DNA of 64,000 nt, from assembly GCA_037962975.1 (NCBI GenBank), contig CM075672.1, positions 51,778,501 through 51,842,500 of the forward strand. The letters are read 5' to 3'. Below are positions 41,745 through 53,592 of the stretch, piece after piece; position 1 is the first letter of the stretch; every line of letters begins with the position of its first letter. Position numbers and translations under genes: made by a program. Under the pieces are notes generated by a model. The model had not been told where the DNA came from. It searched no databases and worked only from the letters and a program-made list of their open reading frames with translations. Origin of the DNA: Clitoria ternatea. Lineage: Eukaryota > Streptophyta > Magnoliopsida > Fabales > Fabaceae.

Positions 41745-42952
41745 CCATGCGCCACACGCGGATTCCTCACACAACACAGAATTCATATACACAACCTTTC
41801 ACTCAACAATACATGCATCACATGCAATCGATAATAAGCATTCTCAGAACTCAACATGTTAATCCAACACACATGCTTCTCATGCAATCAACATCATAGC
41901 TCAAATAGATGAATACAACAACACATGCGTTCCATGTAATCGGTGTTAAGCAGTATCAGGATTCGATAAATTAATCCAATAACACAAGCATCTCATGCAA
42001 TCGGTATTCAGCAGTATCAGGACTCAGACAGCACATGCATCGATGTGATATATTATCAGATTCACTACGTCAACATTTGATCACATGCAGTCAGCATTTT
42101 ATATTCATAACGACTTACATGCCACATAAACCACACGGTAATCATCATCAACAATTCAGCACACCCTTTCCATGCAATCATTCGACATTCTCAAGGCTAT
42201 CAACATGCATTTCAGGGACGGGACTAAACATGCAACACTCAACTCTCACTCATCATGCACCCGGGTATTACACACTACTCATGCAAGTACATCACACAAC
42301 ACAGAATACAGAATAGCAGTCATCAGTACCCAGGACCCGTCCATAACCCATGCATTTAAGATATAAGGTACTCCCCCTACCAACTACGAAACTCTAAGAG
42401 ACTCTTCAGCTTGGATGTTGGTCCTCTGCCTCGCTGCTTCGCTCGATACCTCCACTCGTTCAGCCTCCTCTTGAACGCTGTTGTCTTCCGCGATTGGCTC
42501 AGGAACAGGGCGGTCTCGCTTCGACGATCGTCCTTTACTAGCAGGAGGGAGCTCCGACTCCCCTACAGCACCGTCGTCGTGGCTTCCAGAAGCAGAAAAT
42601 AGAGACAGAGAATAGAGAAGAAGAAGAAGGACGAGGAAGAAAAGAAGAAGGAAGAAGAAGAGAGAAGTCGTAGAGGGAAATCTGAAGGAATGCAAGGCAT
42701 GAGACCCAACGACCAATTATATATGCATGCACGAAGGAATGGAAAGGTGGGGTGGGAAAACGTGAAGCAACAGTCTGCTCACGTCACCCAGTCACCATCA
42801 GCAACAATCAATAATTAATCACACTTAATCAGCCCTCATTTGATTAATTAAGTTAATGGTAATTAATAAATAATTTTCCACTTCTGAAATTATTATTTTA
42901 ATGGCTTTATTTCACTCGGTAATTAATTTTTAAATTGGGATGTTATATATGT

Positions 42953-43402
42953 AATTGTGATTGATATTATTAAGTATTGGTTTATGAAAATCCTTTATTG
43001 CTTATGTCTTATTTGAGAATATTATATTCTGTTTCTCACTCCTTTCTTCGTGTTTTTGTTTCACATGTTTTAAATTGATGGTTCAGAGGGAAGGATCGAA
43101 GAATCTCGATAGTAAATATAGCACGTTCTAGAAAGGGAGCTAGGTATGAATACCGTGGTCCAATGAATAAATAATGTTGTTAAGTAACTGCTTCTGGGCC
43201 ATGGAGTTTCCTCTCTTTCTTATAATGTTTATTTTCTTTGGATGAATGTAAAATTACTTTATAAAGTTTTAATAATATTTATGATGTATTTCAGAAATAA
43301 TGTATGTAATTTATTCTGATAGTTTCTTTTTAACAATCATATCTTTAAAAAAAAATTATGAATTTTTCTATAATTTATAAAGGTGTAACAGAGGGTGTTA
43401 CA
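42953..43402 (+). repeat. 5' LTR of B, right part
   Basis: It continues 16,343 after the C2 insertion and matches the 3' LTR from about 50,610 to its end. It ends GAGGGTGTTACA at 43,402. Confidence 0.92.
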
Positions 43403-43405
43403 AAG

Positions 43406-43417
43406 TGGTATCAGAGC
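43406..43417 (+). other. Primer-binding site of B
   Basis: TGGTATCAGAGC, the complement of the 3' end of initiator tRNA-Met, three bases inside the LTR. This is standard for chromoviruses. Confidence 0.92.
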
Positions 43418-43557
43418 AGTTAATCCAATAGGCCTGGGGAAAAGGTCTATCTTGCTTTGTCTGTAAACTATGTATAGGTGATAGAGAATAGAATATCTGA
43501 CTTGGTAGTAACTGTGATTGATGTGACAAATCTCAGTTACTGTGAAACAGGAAACTA

Positions 43558-45024
43558 ATGGCTGGAAACGATCTTGTTGGAGTTGTAGAACGCTTAATCA
43601 ATGCAATGGGAGCACGTGAAGGTCAAGGTAACGATGCCTTGAGAAGGCTGGATCTATTCGAAAAGTGCAATCCACCTCGTTTCAAGGGAGGATATAACCC
43701 TGATGGAGCACAAACATGGATTCGAGAGATAGAGAAGATCTTTTGAGCATTACAATGTAATGAAGCTGATAAGGTAGTCTTTGCTACTTATGCCTTATCT
43801 GAGGATGCCGAACATTGGTGGGATAGCATGCGTAGATAATTCGAAGTCAACGACATGGAGATCACTTGGGATCATTTCAAGGATATGTTTCTAGAGAAAT
43901 ACTTTCTAGCTGATGTTAAAGAGAAAAGACAATTCGAATTCCTGTCGCTGACCCAAGGAAATATGACCGTTGGAGAGTACGCTTCCAGGTTTGAAGAGCT
44001 ATCTCGTTTTCATTCTCATTATAATGATGCTACTAATGAAGGTGATCGCTGTGCAAAGTTTGTAAATGGATTGCGGCCAGAAATTAAGGAAGCTATACGA
44101 ATGCAGGAAATCCATGAATTTTTTGTATTGGTAAATCGCTGTAGAATCTTTGAAGAGGATCATAAGGATAGAATGACCAAAAGTCATGAGCCCATTCATG
44201 AGGCGGGAGAAATGAGAAGTGGAGGGCCTCACCATCACTAAAGAAGAGACTTCAGGAGAAATAAGCCTTACCAAGCGCCATTTTTCTGGTTTGGAGCAGC
44301 ATCTGTTCCTAACAGACCCCAAGCTTCAACTGGAAGCTATTACCAGATATCTGCATCAAATTTTAAATGTTTTATCTGTGGAGGACCCCATTTGAAAAGG
44401 GATTGTCCTAAAAACACTTATGTTTGTTTTAAGTGTAACAAACCAGGTCATCACATCAAGGATTGCCCTAAGATAAAGAGGGAAAACCCTGAAGGTACAA
44501 GTACAAACATAAATATTCAAGGAGGCGTGCACAGTGCAGTCGGAAGGCCGAAGGCAAAAGGAAAGGTTTTTGCAATCACTGGAGAAGAAGCATCTCATTC
44601 TGATTCCATGGTGGAAGGTAAGTGTATCATTAATAAGATTCCTTTAACTGTTATGTATGACTCAGGTGCATCACATTCCTTTATTGCCAATGACTATGTA
44701 GAAAAACTAAAATTACCTGTGATAGAACTGCCATTTGACTTATCTGTACATACTCCTAGAAACAATCCCATTGTCACTTCTAAAGCCTGTTGGAAATGCC
44801 CTATTGTCATAGATGGTAGGGACTTTAAGGCTAATCTTTTCTGTTTACCCCTTTCTGGCTTAGAAGTTATTATTAGGCTAGATTGGTTGTCTGACAATCA
44901 GGTTCTAATAGATTGTCATAATAAAACCATAATTTTTAAAGAACCAGTGAATTTGAATCTTGAGGATTCGAGATTTCTATCCGCCAACCAAGTGAGTGCC
45001 TCTTTAAAAGGAAGGGCTCAATGA
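43558..45024 (+). pseudogene. Tekay-type gag and protease of B
   Basis: ATG at 43,558. Gag domain (YFLADVKEKRQFEFLSLTQG, near 43,900-43,960). Two zinc knuckles: CFIC...H....C near 44,370, one residue short, and CFKCNKPGHHIKDC near 44,425. Protease site D-S-G-A-S-H-S-F near 44,660. In-frame stops: TGA 43,744, TAA near 43,837, TAA 44,239 and TGA 45,022, most explained by one C-to-T change. The frame is constant over the region, so it was one gag-pol polyprotein; ribosomes could now make only short parts. Confidence 0.9.
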
Positions 45025-47950
45025 TTCATGCTATTGCTTTCAAAAAAAGGAGAGCAAGAATCAAAAATAAAAAATTTACCGGTTGTGTGTGAATTTCCTG
45101 ACGTTTTTCCTGAAGATATCCCTGGTTTACCCCCAGAAAGAGATGTGGAATTCGCCATTGATAAAGTACCTGGAGTTGGACCCATTTCAATTGCACCATA
45201 CTGAATGTCACCTCTAGGATTAGCAGAGTTGAAGAAACAACTTGAAGAGATGATAGAGAAGCAGTTTATACGACCCAGTGTATCCCCCTAGGGTGCACCA
45301 GTGTTGTTGGTTAAGAAAAAGGATGGTAGCATGAGATTGTGTGTAGATTATCGGCAATTGAACAAGGTGATGATCAAGAACAGATATCCTCTGCCAAGGA
45401 TTGACGACTTGATGGATCAGCTACGTGGTGCCACGGTGTTTTCCAAAATTGATTTGAGGTCTGGATGCCATCAGATAAGGGTGAAGAAAGAAGATATACC
45501 AAAAACTGCTTTTAGAACACGCTATGGCCATTACGAATATCTAGTAATGCCTTTTGGTGTAACTAATGCACCAGCCGTATTCATGGATTACATGAATAGG
45601 ATTTTTCATCCATATCTAGAGAAATTTGTAGTGGTGTTCATTGATGATATATTAGTGTACTCTAAAAGCAGAGAAGAACATGTTGAACACTTGAGGATTG
45701 TGTTGGAAATCTTGAAAAAGAAACAACTGTATGCAAAGCTGTCAAAGTGTGAATTCTGGTTGGAAGAAGTGAACTTTTTAGGACATGTAATTAGTCAAGG
45801 AGGAATAGCTATAGACCCTTCCAAGGTGGAGGCAGTTTTAAAATGGGAGAGACCAACCACGATCACTGAGATTAGAAGTTTCTTGGGCTTGGCTGGATAC
45901 TATAGGAGATTCATTGAAGGATTTTCAAAGCTAGGATACCCACTGACCAAGTTGACACGGAAATGACAACCTTTTGTGTGGACGACACAATGCGAGAATA
46001 GTTTCCAAGAGCTGAAAGATCGACTTACTTCTACACCGGTATTAGTACTCCCCGATCCACATCGAAGTTTTAAAGTTTACTGTTATGCGTCTAAACAAGG
46101 ACTAGGAAGTGTACTCATGCAAGACAAGAAGGTTGTAGCCTATGCGTCGTGCCAATTAAGGCAACATGAGATTAACTACCCTACCCATGACTTAGAGTTA
46201 GCCGTTGTAGTTTTTGCCTTAAAGATTTGCAGGCATTATCTATACGGTGCAACATTCGATGTGTTTAGTGATCATAAGAGTCTCAAGTATTTATTTGACC
46301 AAAAGGAGTTAAACATGAGGCAACGGAGATGGATGGAGTTCTTAAAGGACTACGACTTTAAGTTGCAATATAATCCTGGAAAAGCGAATGTAGTAGCTGA
46401 TGCTTTGAGTCAAAAGTCTCTACATGCGTCCACAATGATGATTAAAGAGCTGGAATTGATAGAGAACTTCAGAGATCTTAACCTAGCAGTAAAGGTTAAT
46501 GCTAACAGCTACAGATTAGGAACGTTGCAAGTGACAAATGAATTCCTGAGGCAAGTTTTAGAGGCTCAAAGAGATGATGAATTCCTGCAAGAAAAGAAAG
46601 AACTCATGAAACAAGGAAAAGAAGTCGAGTTCAATATAAGAAATGACCAATTACTGAGGTATAAGGATCAAGTGTGTATCCCTGATCAAGAGGAGTTGAG
46701 GAAAGCAATTCTGGAAGAAGGCCATAAAAGTTATATGAGCATTCATCCCAAAGCTACTAAAATGTATCAAGATTTAAAGAAGTTATTTTAGTGGCTTGAT
46801 TGAAGAAAGCAGTGGCAGAGTACGTGGCTGCATGTCTAATTTGCCAAAAGGTTAAAGTAGAACACCAAAAACCCCTGGAATGCTACAATCAATGGAAATA
46901 CCGGAATGGAAATGGGATAGCATTACCATGGATTTTGTAACTTCTCTACCTAAAACTCCATTAGGACATGATTCAATATGGGTAGTAGTTGATAGTTAAC
47001 CAAATTTGCCCACTTTATTCCCATCAATATTCGTTACTCTATGGAGAAGCTGGCAAAATTATACATCAAGGAGATTGTGAGATTGCATGGAATTCCTTCA
47101 AGTATCATTTCTGATCGGGACCCTCGTTTTACATCACAATTCTGGAAGAGCTTACACAAGGTTTTGGGAACAAGACTGTGTCTGAGTTCAGCATATCATC
47201 CTCAGACAGATGGATAATCAGAAAGAACAATTCAATCTTTAGAGGACTTATTACGAGCTTGTGTGTTAGAGCATAAAGGAAGTTGGAATCAATTCTTACC
47301 ATATGTGGAGTTCACCTACAACAACAGTTTCCATGCTAGCATTGGCATGACACCTTTTGAAGCATTATATGGAAGAAAATGTAGGACCCCGCTATGTTGG
47401 TTTAAGACTGGTGAAAACTTGATGCTAGGACCAAAGTTGGTACAGCAAACCACAGATAAAATCAAAATAGTTCAGGAAAAGATGAAGGCAACACAGAGCA
47501 GGCAGAAAAGTTACTATGACAAAAGAAGGAAGCCGCTCGAATTTCAAGAAGGTGATCATGTATTCTTGAAAGTCACACCTACGACTGGGGTCGGTCGGGC
47601 AATGAAATCTCGAAAACTAATTCCTAGATTTATTCGTCCATATCAAATAATTCATAAAGTTAGTCCTCTTGCCTACCAAATAGCATTACCACCTTTTCTT
47701 TCTAATATCCATAATGTTTTTCATGTGTCAAACTTACGAAAGTATATGTTTGATCCTACACATGTTATTGAACCCGATGTCATACAAGTTAAAGATAATC
47801 TTACATATGATGCACCACCTATCAAAATAGGTGATAAGAGACAAGACAATTCCACTTGTAAAGGTCATTTGGAGTGAAACGAGAGGAGAAGATGCTACAT
47901 GGGAACTAGAAACTGAGATGAAAGAGTTTCATCCTCATTTGTTTCACTGA
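45025..47950 (+). pseudogene. Tekay-type pol of B: RT, RNase H, integrase, chromodomain-like end
   Basis: It continues the gag frame. RT has VDYRQLNKV and F-I-D-D-I near 45,640. RNase H has YASKQGLGSVLMQ and SDHKSLKYLF. Integrase has an HPKATKMYQDL finger part, then catalytic TMDF, SDRDPRF and SERTIQ. The end (VKVIWSE...DATWELE, 47,860-47,915) is of the chromodomain type that in this lineage guides integration to heterochromatin. In-frame stops are near 45,202, 45,289, 45,964 and 46,789. Small deletions near 46,800, 46,880 and 47,000 and a shift near 47,835 disturb integrase. The last codon is TGA at 47,948. Confidence 0.9.
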
Positions 47951-47957
47951 ATAATGT

Positions 47958-47977
47958 AAATTTCGAGGACGAAATTT
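47958..47977 (+). other. Conserved pre-PPT inverted repeat of B
   Basis: AAATTTCG-AGGA-CGAAATTT, a perfect 8-bp stem with a 4-base loop, just after the pol stop and before the AAGGGGAGAAGAG polypurine tract (47,981-47,993). The same structure is at the matching place in element E (59,061-59,080). Confidence 0.88.
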
Positions 47978-47994
47978 TCTAAGGGGAGAAGAGT

Positions 47995-50900
47995 TGTAAC
48001 ACCCCTATTTTTTATTTCTATATTAAAACTTTGAAGGAATTAGATTATGCCTCTTTAGAACTTTTTAATCTACGTATTATTTATGATTTTGTGGAATTTT
48101 TTCAGAATTTTTGAATTTTTAATAAAATAATATATTTTAAATAATTTTAAATTCATATAAGTGACTTAAAATTAAAAATATTTATAAGAAAGTGAAGTTA
48201 AATTATAAGAAAATTTTCTAAAATCTATTTCAAGTAGACTTATCTAAAAATTATCGGTTTGAGAAAAATCTTGATTTTTTCCAATCGTTAAAAAATTGGA
48301 AACGTATCAATAAATTTTTTATTAACAGAAAATTTTAGATTTTTAAAATTTAAACTTTATATTAGTTATTATAAAATTAGTGAGGACTGATATAATATCG
48401 CTAAATTTCAAAAAGGATTGATTTTGAATATTTAAAATATACCGAGTGAAAGGTTACTATTTGACTTAATAATTTTGCCGAAAGTTACTATGCAAAACAC
48501 TGTGCATGTACGAAATTTTTAAAGGATGCACATTAACCAGGAATAAAAATTCAAAAAATGCACAGTACTTTTATATTAAAATAATGGAATGCATAGTAAT
48601 TTTTTTCTTATAAATACCGAAGGATTTCTTCTTTAGAATTCATAAATTCAGATTAAGTTTTCTTAATATAGTAGTGGTAGTGAGATAGTGGTGGAAGTAA
48701 GAGAGAGAAATAATTTCTTTTGGAAGAAGGTTCTGCTAAAATCCTAAGGTACAAATACCTCTCTTTTATATTTTTTAGGGTTATTTTCGTATCGTTTTTA
48801 GAAATCTATTATCATACTGAAAATAATATTATTTTAAGTTACTATTCTACATAGTAAAACACTATTTCAATAGTAAATTACTATTCAAATAGTAAATTAC
48901 TATTTACTGTTACTATTTACTGTTACTATTCATGTTTTACTATTTACCATTACTATTCACGTTTTACTATTTACCGTTACTATTCATGATTTACTATTTA
49001 CCGTTACTATTCACATTTTACTATTTACCGTTACTATTCACTATTTACTATTCAAAATTTACCATTTCTGTTTTAAGTAGTAATCTTAATTTTCATTTTG
49101 TAACTATATTAAAATGAAATTGGTATGTTTTAGAACTCGGAGACGAGACGCGTACGGATCTTCAATAACGAATCAGGATACAAAAGGTAAGGGGGAGTGA
49201 GATAAGAATATGATATGAAAAGACATAAGAATAATGGGAGGAGTCCCCTACTCCTTTTAAATTTAATAATATTATTATTTTAAAATATTAACTCTTTAAC
49301 TTAAAATTTTTAATAAATTTTAAATTAAATATCTGATGTAACTAACTCTAACATACCTATGCAAGGACCTGTTCTTTTATAACCTATATGAACTGGACTA
49401 TACCTATGCAAGAACTTGGACCACTATGACCCATATGGACTGAACTATACCTATGCAAGGACTGGATTATATGGACTTACATAAACCTATACGAGGAATG
49501 GACAAAAAGAACTTAAAAATCAACTATATTAATAATCATTAAATTTTGTATTATGATATGTATTAATGATATTTAATTGATTTGATTATGATTGATTTGT
49601 GATTGATGATGTTTAACTGTGATTGATAATATTTGATTGATGATATTGTAATGTGGAGTTTGAGCATATAGCGAGCATGACGGAAAGCTAAAACTTAGTA
49701 AGAATTTCTTACCTTACTCTTTAAATTTTTATTATTTTAAAATCTTTTATTTATTCTTAGAAATTATTTTTATATTTAGAATAAAAAAATTAGTATTTAT
49801 TTTAGAAAGTAGACATTTTATGAAAATTAATTTATAACAAGTTGAGATAATTAAATCTTGAATTAAAGAAAAAAAATTTATAATTTTGGTTAATGATTTA
49901 AAGATTATTCGCTTTTAATTAAATTCTCAAAAGAAAATTATTTTATTTTATTTTTACTTAATAACTAAAGATATTTGGAAATAATTAAGATTTCTAAATT
50001 TAATCTTGTTAAGATTCAATTTGAGAAAGAATTATGTAAAATTTTATATGAGTAAGTTTTTAGATATTTAAGGCTTAGAAACTCAATTTCAGTGAGATTC
50101 GAAAACTGTACCAAATTTATTTTTGTGGGACAGAAATTTAGAGAATTGAGAAAATATACAGTTTATTGAAATGATATTGTAAACCTTTAAGGGATTTAAT
50201 AATTGAGTTTCTAAAAGCCTTAACCAACTAAATACGCGAGTAGTTCATGCATCATGAATCATTAAAGTGAAATAAAATGATATTGTCTGGGGACGGATTA
50301 TAGAAACCGAGGATACATTATAGGAGGCTTAATTACGAGCCTTGGGATGAGAGGGTGTGAAATGGTGCTTCAGGGGACCTGGGGTAGCTCCCTAGTGTCA
50401 GGTACTTTCACAATAAAAACTTTCTCAATCTAACTAGTCTCTAAGTGTTTCCATGCCAGTTGAGCTGTTCATATTATTTTTATCCGGACTTATAGAACAG
50501 TTTAAACTCCTGGTTGGCCCAGTGCAAATTAAAATTTAAGGGCCCACATATATAGGTAAGTTATGATGAAGATATTGCATAATATTCATGCATTCATAAT
50601 TGATTGTGTATGTAATTGTGATTGATATTATTAAGTATTGGTTTATGAAAACCCTTTGTTGCTTATGTCTTATTCGAGAATATTATATTCTGTTTCTCAC
50701 TCCTTTCTCCGTGTTTTTGTTTCAATGTTTTAAATTGATGGTTCAGAGGGAAGGATCGAAGAATCTCGGCAGTAAATATAGCACGTTCTAGAAAGGGAGC
50801 TCGGTATGAATACCGTGGTCCAATGAATAAATAATGTTGTTAAGTAACTGCTTCTGGGTCATGGAGTTTCCTCTCTTTCTTATAATGTTTATTTTCTTTG

Positions 50901-51061
50901 GATGAATGTAAAATTACTTTATAAAGTTTTAATAATATTTATGATGTATTTCAGAAATAATGTATGTAATTTATTCCGATAGTTTCTTTTTAACAATCAT
51001 ATCTTTAAAAAAAATTATGAATTTTTCTATAATTTATAAAGGTCTAACAGAGGGTGTTACA
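47995..51061 (+). repeat. 3' LTR of B
   Basis: 3,067 bp, uninterrupted. It serves as the intact reference for the split 5' LTR. TATA box at 48,609. It ends GAGGGTGTTACA and is followed by TSD TTTCG (51,062-51,066). Confidence 0.93.
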
Positions 51062-51066
51062 TTTCG

Positions 51067-51310
51067 GGTTCGTGAGAGAGGAAGAAGGTTTTGGGACTGT
51101 GAAAGAGAGAGGGGAAGGGAAGAGGTTGCGGTCGTTGGCTGTTTGAGAGGGGGGAAGGGAGAAGGTCGAAGCTTATCGTTGGTTGGAGGAGGTCGTCAGC
51201 CGTCTGAGAGGGAAAAAGGGAGGAGGTCACAGTCGTGTGAGAGAGGGAAAGAAAGATTAGGGAAAATGCAAACTAATGAAGGGGAAAGGTTTCATTCGAG
51301 TAAGTTATTA
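51067..51310 (-). other. Continuation of the sequence in which B inserted
   Basis: It continues 13,684. On the minus strand it is pyrimidine-rich (CTCTCTCAC and GACGACCTCC words, partly repeated at about 60 bp), like the 5' untranslated start of a gene or transposon transcript. No protein domain recognised. Confidence 0.4.
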
Positions 51311-51924
51311 AACTTAGCGACAATAGCTTCCATCGTTATAGGATTACGGTGACCACTAAGAATCATGCTGTTTAGCAACGATATCAATGAGCCCATAATT
51401 TAATTTGACTTAGCAACGGCCAAGACCGTCACTAATTTAGAGGCAAAGCAAAATTAAGGGGTGTAACATAGCGACGATCATAGCAACTACCTCTTGTACG
51501 TCCTTTAGCGATGACAGGTAACTTTTGTCGCTGCCTGAGCCAAATATAGAGACGCCTACATCAGTCGCTATATGGACCCCCTCTATTGTTTGCTTTCCCT
51601 CCAAGTTTTTTGTTGGCACCCAAGGTTAGCGATAAAGATTATCTATCACTACGTTGGGAGCCAACAAAAATCCTTGTAAGGAAAGCAAAAAAAATAGAGG
51701 GAGGGAAATATAGCGACCAGGTCAGCAAGAGTTTATAGGTAGCGATGACGTTAGCGAAAGATTTTAGCAAATGTTAGCGATGAAATTCTGTTGGTCGCTG
51801 ATGTGGTAACTAATTTTGTTTTCAGGGTCCCTTTTTACATTACGGTCGCTGATGTGGTCACTAATTAGCGAGGACAGGTGTCGGTTGCTAACTTGAAGTA
51901 GTTATCAAGGGGTTTTTAGTAGTG
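51311..51924. mobile_element. CACTA-like element with TAGCGAYGA subterminal words
   Basis: The right end reads TTTTTAGTAGTG, that is CACTACTAAAAACC on the minus strand, a typical plant CACTA terminus. About a dozen TAGCGA(C/T)GA-type words fill the stretch on both strands, as expected of subterminal repeats. The centre is a long foldback (51,563-51,719). No transposase is present, so it is non-autonomous. The left end and the 3-bp duplication are not clear. Confidence 0.5.
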
Positions 51925-52460
51925 GATACCTCCTACACCTATGTTAGGACACCTCTTATGAAGGCTGCATCCTTGGACGGTACCTCCCAGACCTAAGTCA
52001 AGATATCTCCCGAGAAGAATGCACCCTTGACGATACATCAGTCATTATGTGTCACGTCAGTGAAAATCTTTTAAAAGGTACCTGACACACCCATCATTAC
52101 TTTCGTACATGTCTCCCATATAAATATCTACCTCAAAGGTTAAGTTGATGACCTCTGAACAACCCTTTACTCTTATATTGGTCATTTTGCTCTAATATCT
52201 ACTAACTTATAGGTCAAAGGTGCCTTAAGAAACACACCCCACTTCGGTCACTTCTAGCCATTTTTACAAATATTTCAACTGAAAATAACATCAGCCACAA
52301 GGAGCATATTGACTCAATATCATGGTACTTATTAAGACGCCTTATAGATCTGACTCTGGTTCCTAGATGGATCATTTGAAACGTTTGGTGGGACTTGGTA
52401 AAGCAATTCCCACATTAACACCATGCACACTTACAAGCAAGTAACACACTAGGAAACCTC
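51925..52460. other. Unassigned repetitive-looking stretch
   Basis: Loose repetition of ACACCTATGTTAGGACACCTC-like phrases near 51,930-52,010. No gene or domain recognised. Confidence 0.45.
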
Positions 52461-52493
52461 ATGGAGCATATTAGCTTGGTTTTAAAGCATATT

Positions 52494-52757
52494 GGTTTTG
52501 ACTTGGAAGATCTCAGTTCAATGTCCAAAATCTACGATCTATCTTTTCTAATACATCAGTTTGGTCATCTTGGTTTTGACTTGGAAGATCTCAGTTTGAT
52601 GTCTAGGATCCACGATCTATCTTTTATAAGACATTCGTTTGGTCATCTCGGTTTTGACTTGGAGGATCTGAATTTGATGTCCAAGATCCATGATTTATCT
52701 TTTGCAAGAAATGGGTTTGATTATCTCAGTTTTGACTTGGAGGATCTTAAGTCATTA
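52494..52757 (+). repeat. 78-bp in-frame tandem repeat (26-residue units)
   Basis: Units start at 52,494, 52,572, 52,650 and 52,728 (the last cut by LTR G). They read GFDLEDL.LMS.IHDLSF in one open frame, 52,461-52,763. The unit is an exact multiple of three, so the open frame may be a by-product; no known protein repeat is recognised. Confidence 0.75.
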
Positions 52758-52758
52758 T

Positions 52759-53592
52759 TGTAACGTCCCCTTAATGATTCCTAAAATTTACTTTGGGATC
52801 TGACTAAAATCAGAGGAAATTTTTCACTTTGGACTTTTCGACAATAAATAGTAGAAATCTAAGGGTTATATTACAAAAGGACGCCAAAATCTCAAGTTTT
52901 TTAAGCAGGTAATTGATTACCAAAACCCTGGTAATCGATTACCAGAATCCAATTGCACAGGGAATTAATATTTGTTTCTAGTAATTGATTACCGAATCCT
53001 AGTAATCGATTACCATCAGCACAGTCTCAGCAATTATACAGAGTCTTACATGTTAACCAACTTCTGGCCTACCTAATTTGCCCATTTTAACTATGATCGC
53101 TATGAAACTTCATGGGCACTATACTTTCCCCATTCTAAAACTATTGGCATAGTCCGTTCGCCGAAATTCCTACGTATGGATAAGATATACGCTAAAATGG
53201 ATTTCTCCTAAAACTTCATCAATGCAACGCCTAAACCTTATCAAATGGCCTCCAAATTCGGTAATGCACGTATATACAAGTTCTAAATGATGTGGGGAAC
53301 CTATTGGTCCCCTCTAGGGGTCCTAAATCCCACCAAATCACAAATTCACCCTCCTAGTTGTTAAATTCATTAATTCATCACCTAATTTGTAAATCCATTC
53401 ATCAATCAAAAAATCACCAATTTTATCCTCATTCGTCACATAACTCTACATTTATACTAAAATGTATCTCACACATATACACAGATAACTGCCCATAATT
53501 AATTATGCATCAATCCTCAAACAAAATGGCTTTGTGCTAAATATACACTTATAAGCAATAGATATACTAATTTCACCTTATCAAGTTCCAAA
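52759..53592 (+). mobile_element. LTR G, left part
   Basis: It starts TGTAACGTCCCC, a Tekay-like LTR start, and is cut at 53,592 by LTR B3. It carries four copies of the 14-bp palindrome word GGTAATCGATTACC or close variants (52,911-53,015). The remainder must lie beyond the window. Confidence 0.6.
52911..53015. repeat. GGTAATCGATTACC word array in LTR G
   Basis: Four copies: two with the central CG intact (GGTAATCGATTACC, AGTAATCGATTACC) and two with TG (GTAATTGATTACC), which is what decay of a methylated CpG gives. Confidence 0.85.

Larger units (their letters stand above)
16344..42947 (-). mobile_element. LTR C2 (minus strand), probably a solo LTR, split by element D
   Basis: The pieces are 16,344-17,551 and 41,490-42,947, about 2.66 kb in all. 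Together they match solo LTR C1 in reverse: the CAGCTGGGAGCTG and AGGCT...AGCCT hairpins, the CCGAGTG words and the CATCCCAATTT end. It is flanked by a perfect 5-bp duplication TATGT (16,339-16,343 and 42,948-42,952). Its termini read TATAACACCC and GGGATGTTATA, so both terminal dinucleotides have decayed from TG/CA. No internal region of its own is present. Confidence 0.88.
13685..51061 (+). mobile_element. Tekay-type chromovirus B with nested insertions
   Basis: The ends are TGTAACACCCC and GGGTGTTACA, with 5-bp target duplication TTTCG. The 5' LTR is 13,685-16,343 plus 42,953-43,402 (about 3.1 kb without the insert). The 3' LTR is 47,995-51,061 (about 3.07 kb). The two LTRs align along their whole length. 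The internal region (43,403-47,994) has gag and pol in Tekay order with a chromodomain-like end. Everything between 16,344 and 42,947 is a later insertion into the 5' LTR. Confidence 0.93.

Noticed and set aside
42384..42732. Minus-strand frame of 110 residues, near the start of LTR C2
   Set aside because: It translates the CT-rich leader just after the C2 TATA-like site; the corresponding part of C1 does not keep the same frame.
50960..51352. 130-residue frame rich in RER/GRR
   Set aside because: It starts in the B LTR, crosses the insertion border, and translates a purine-rich repetitive stretch.
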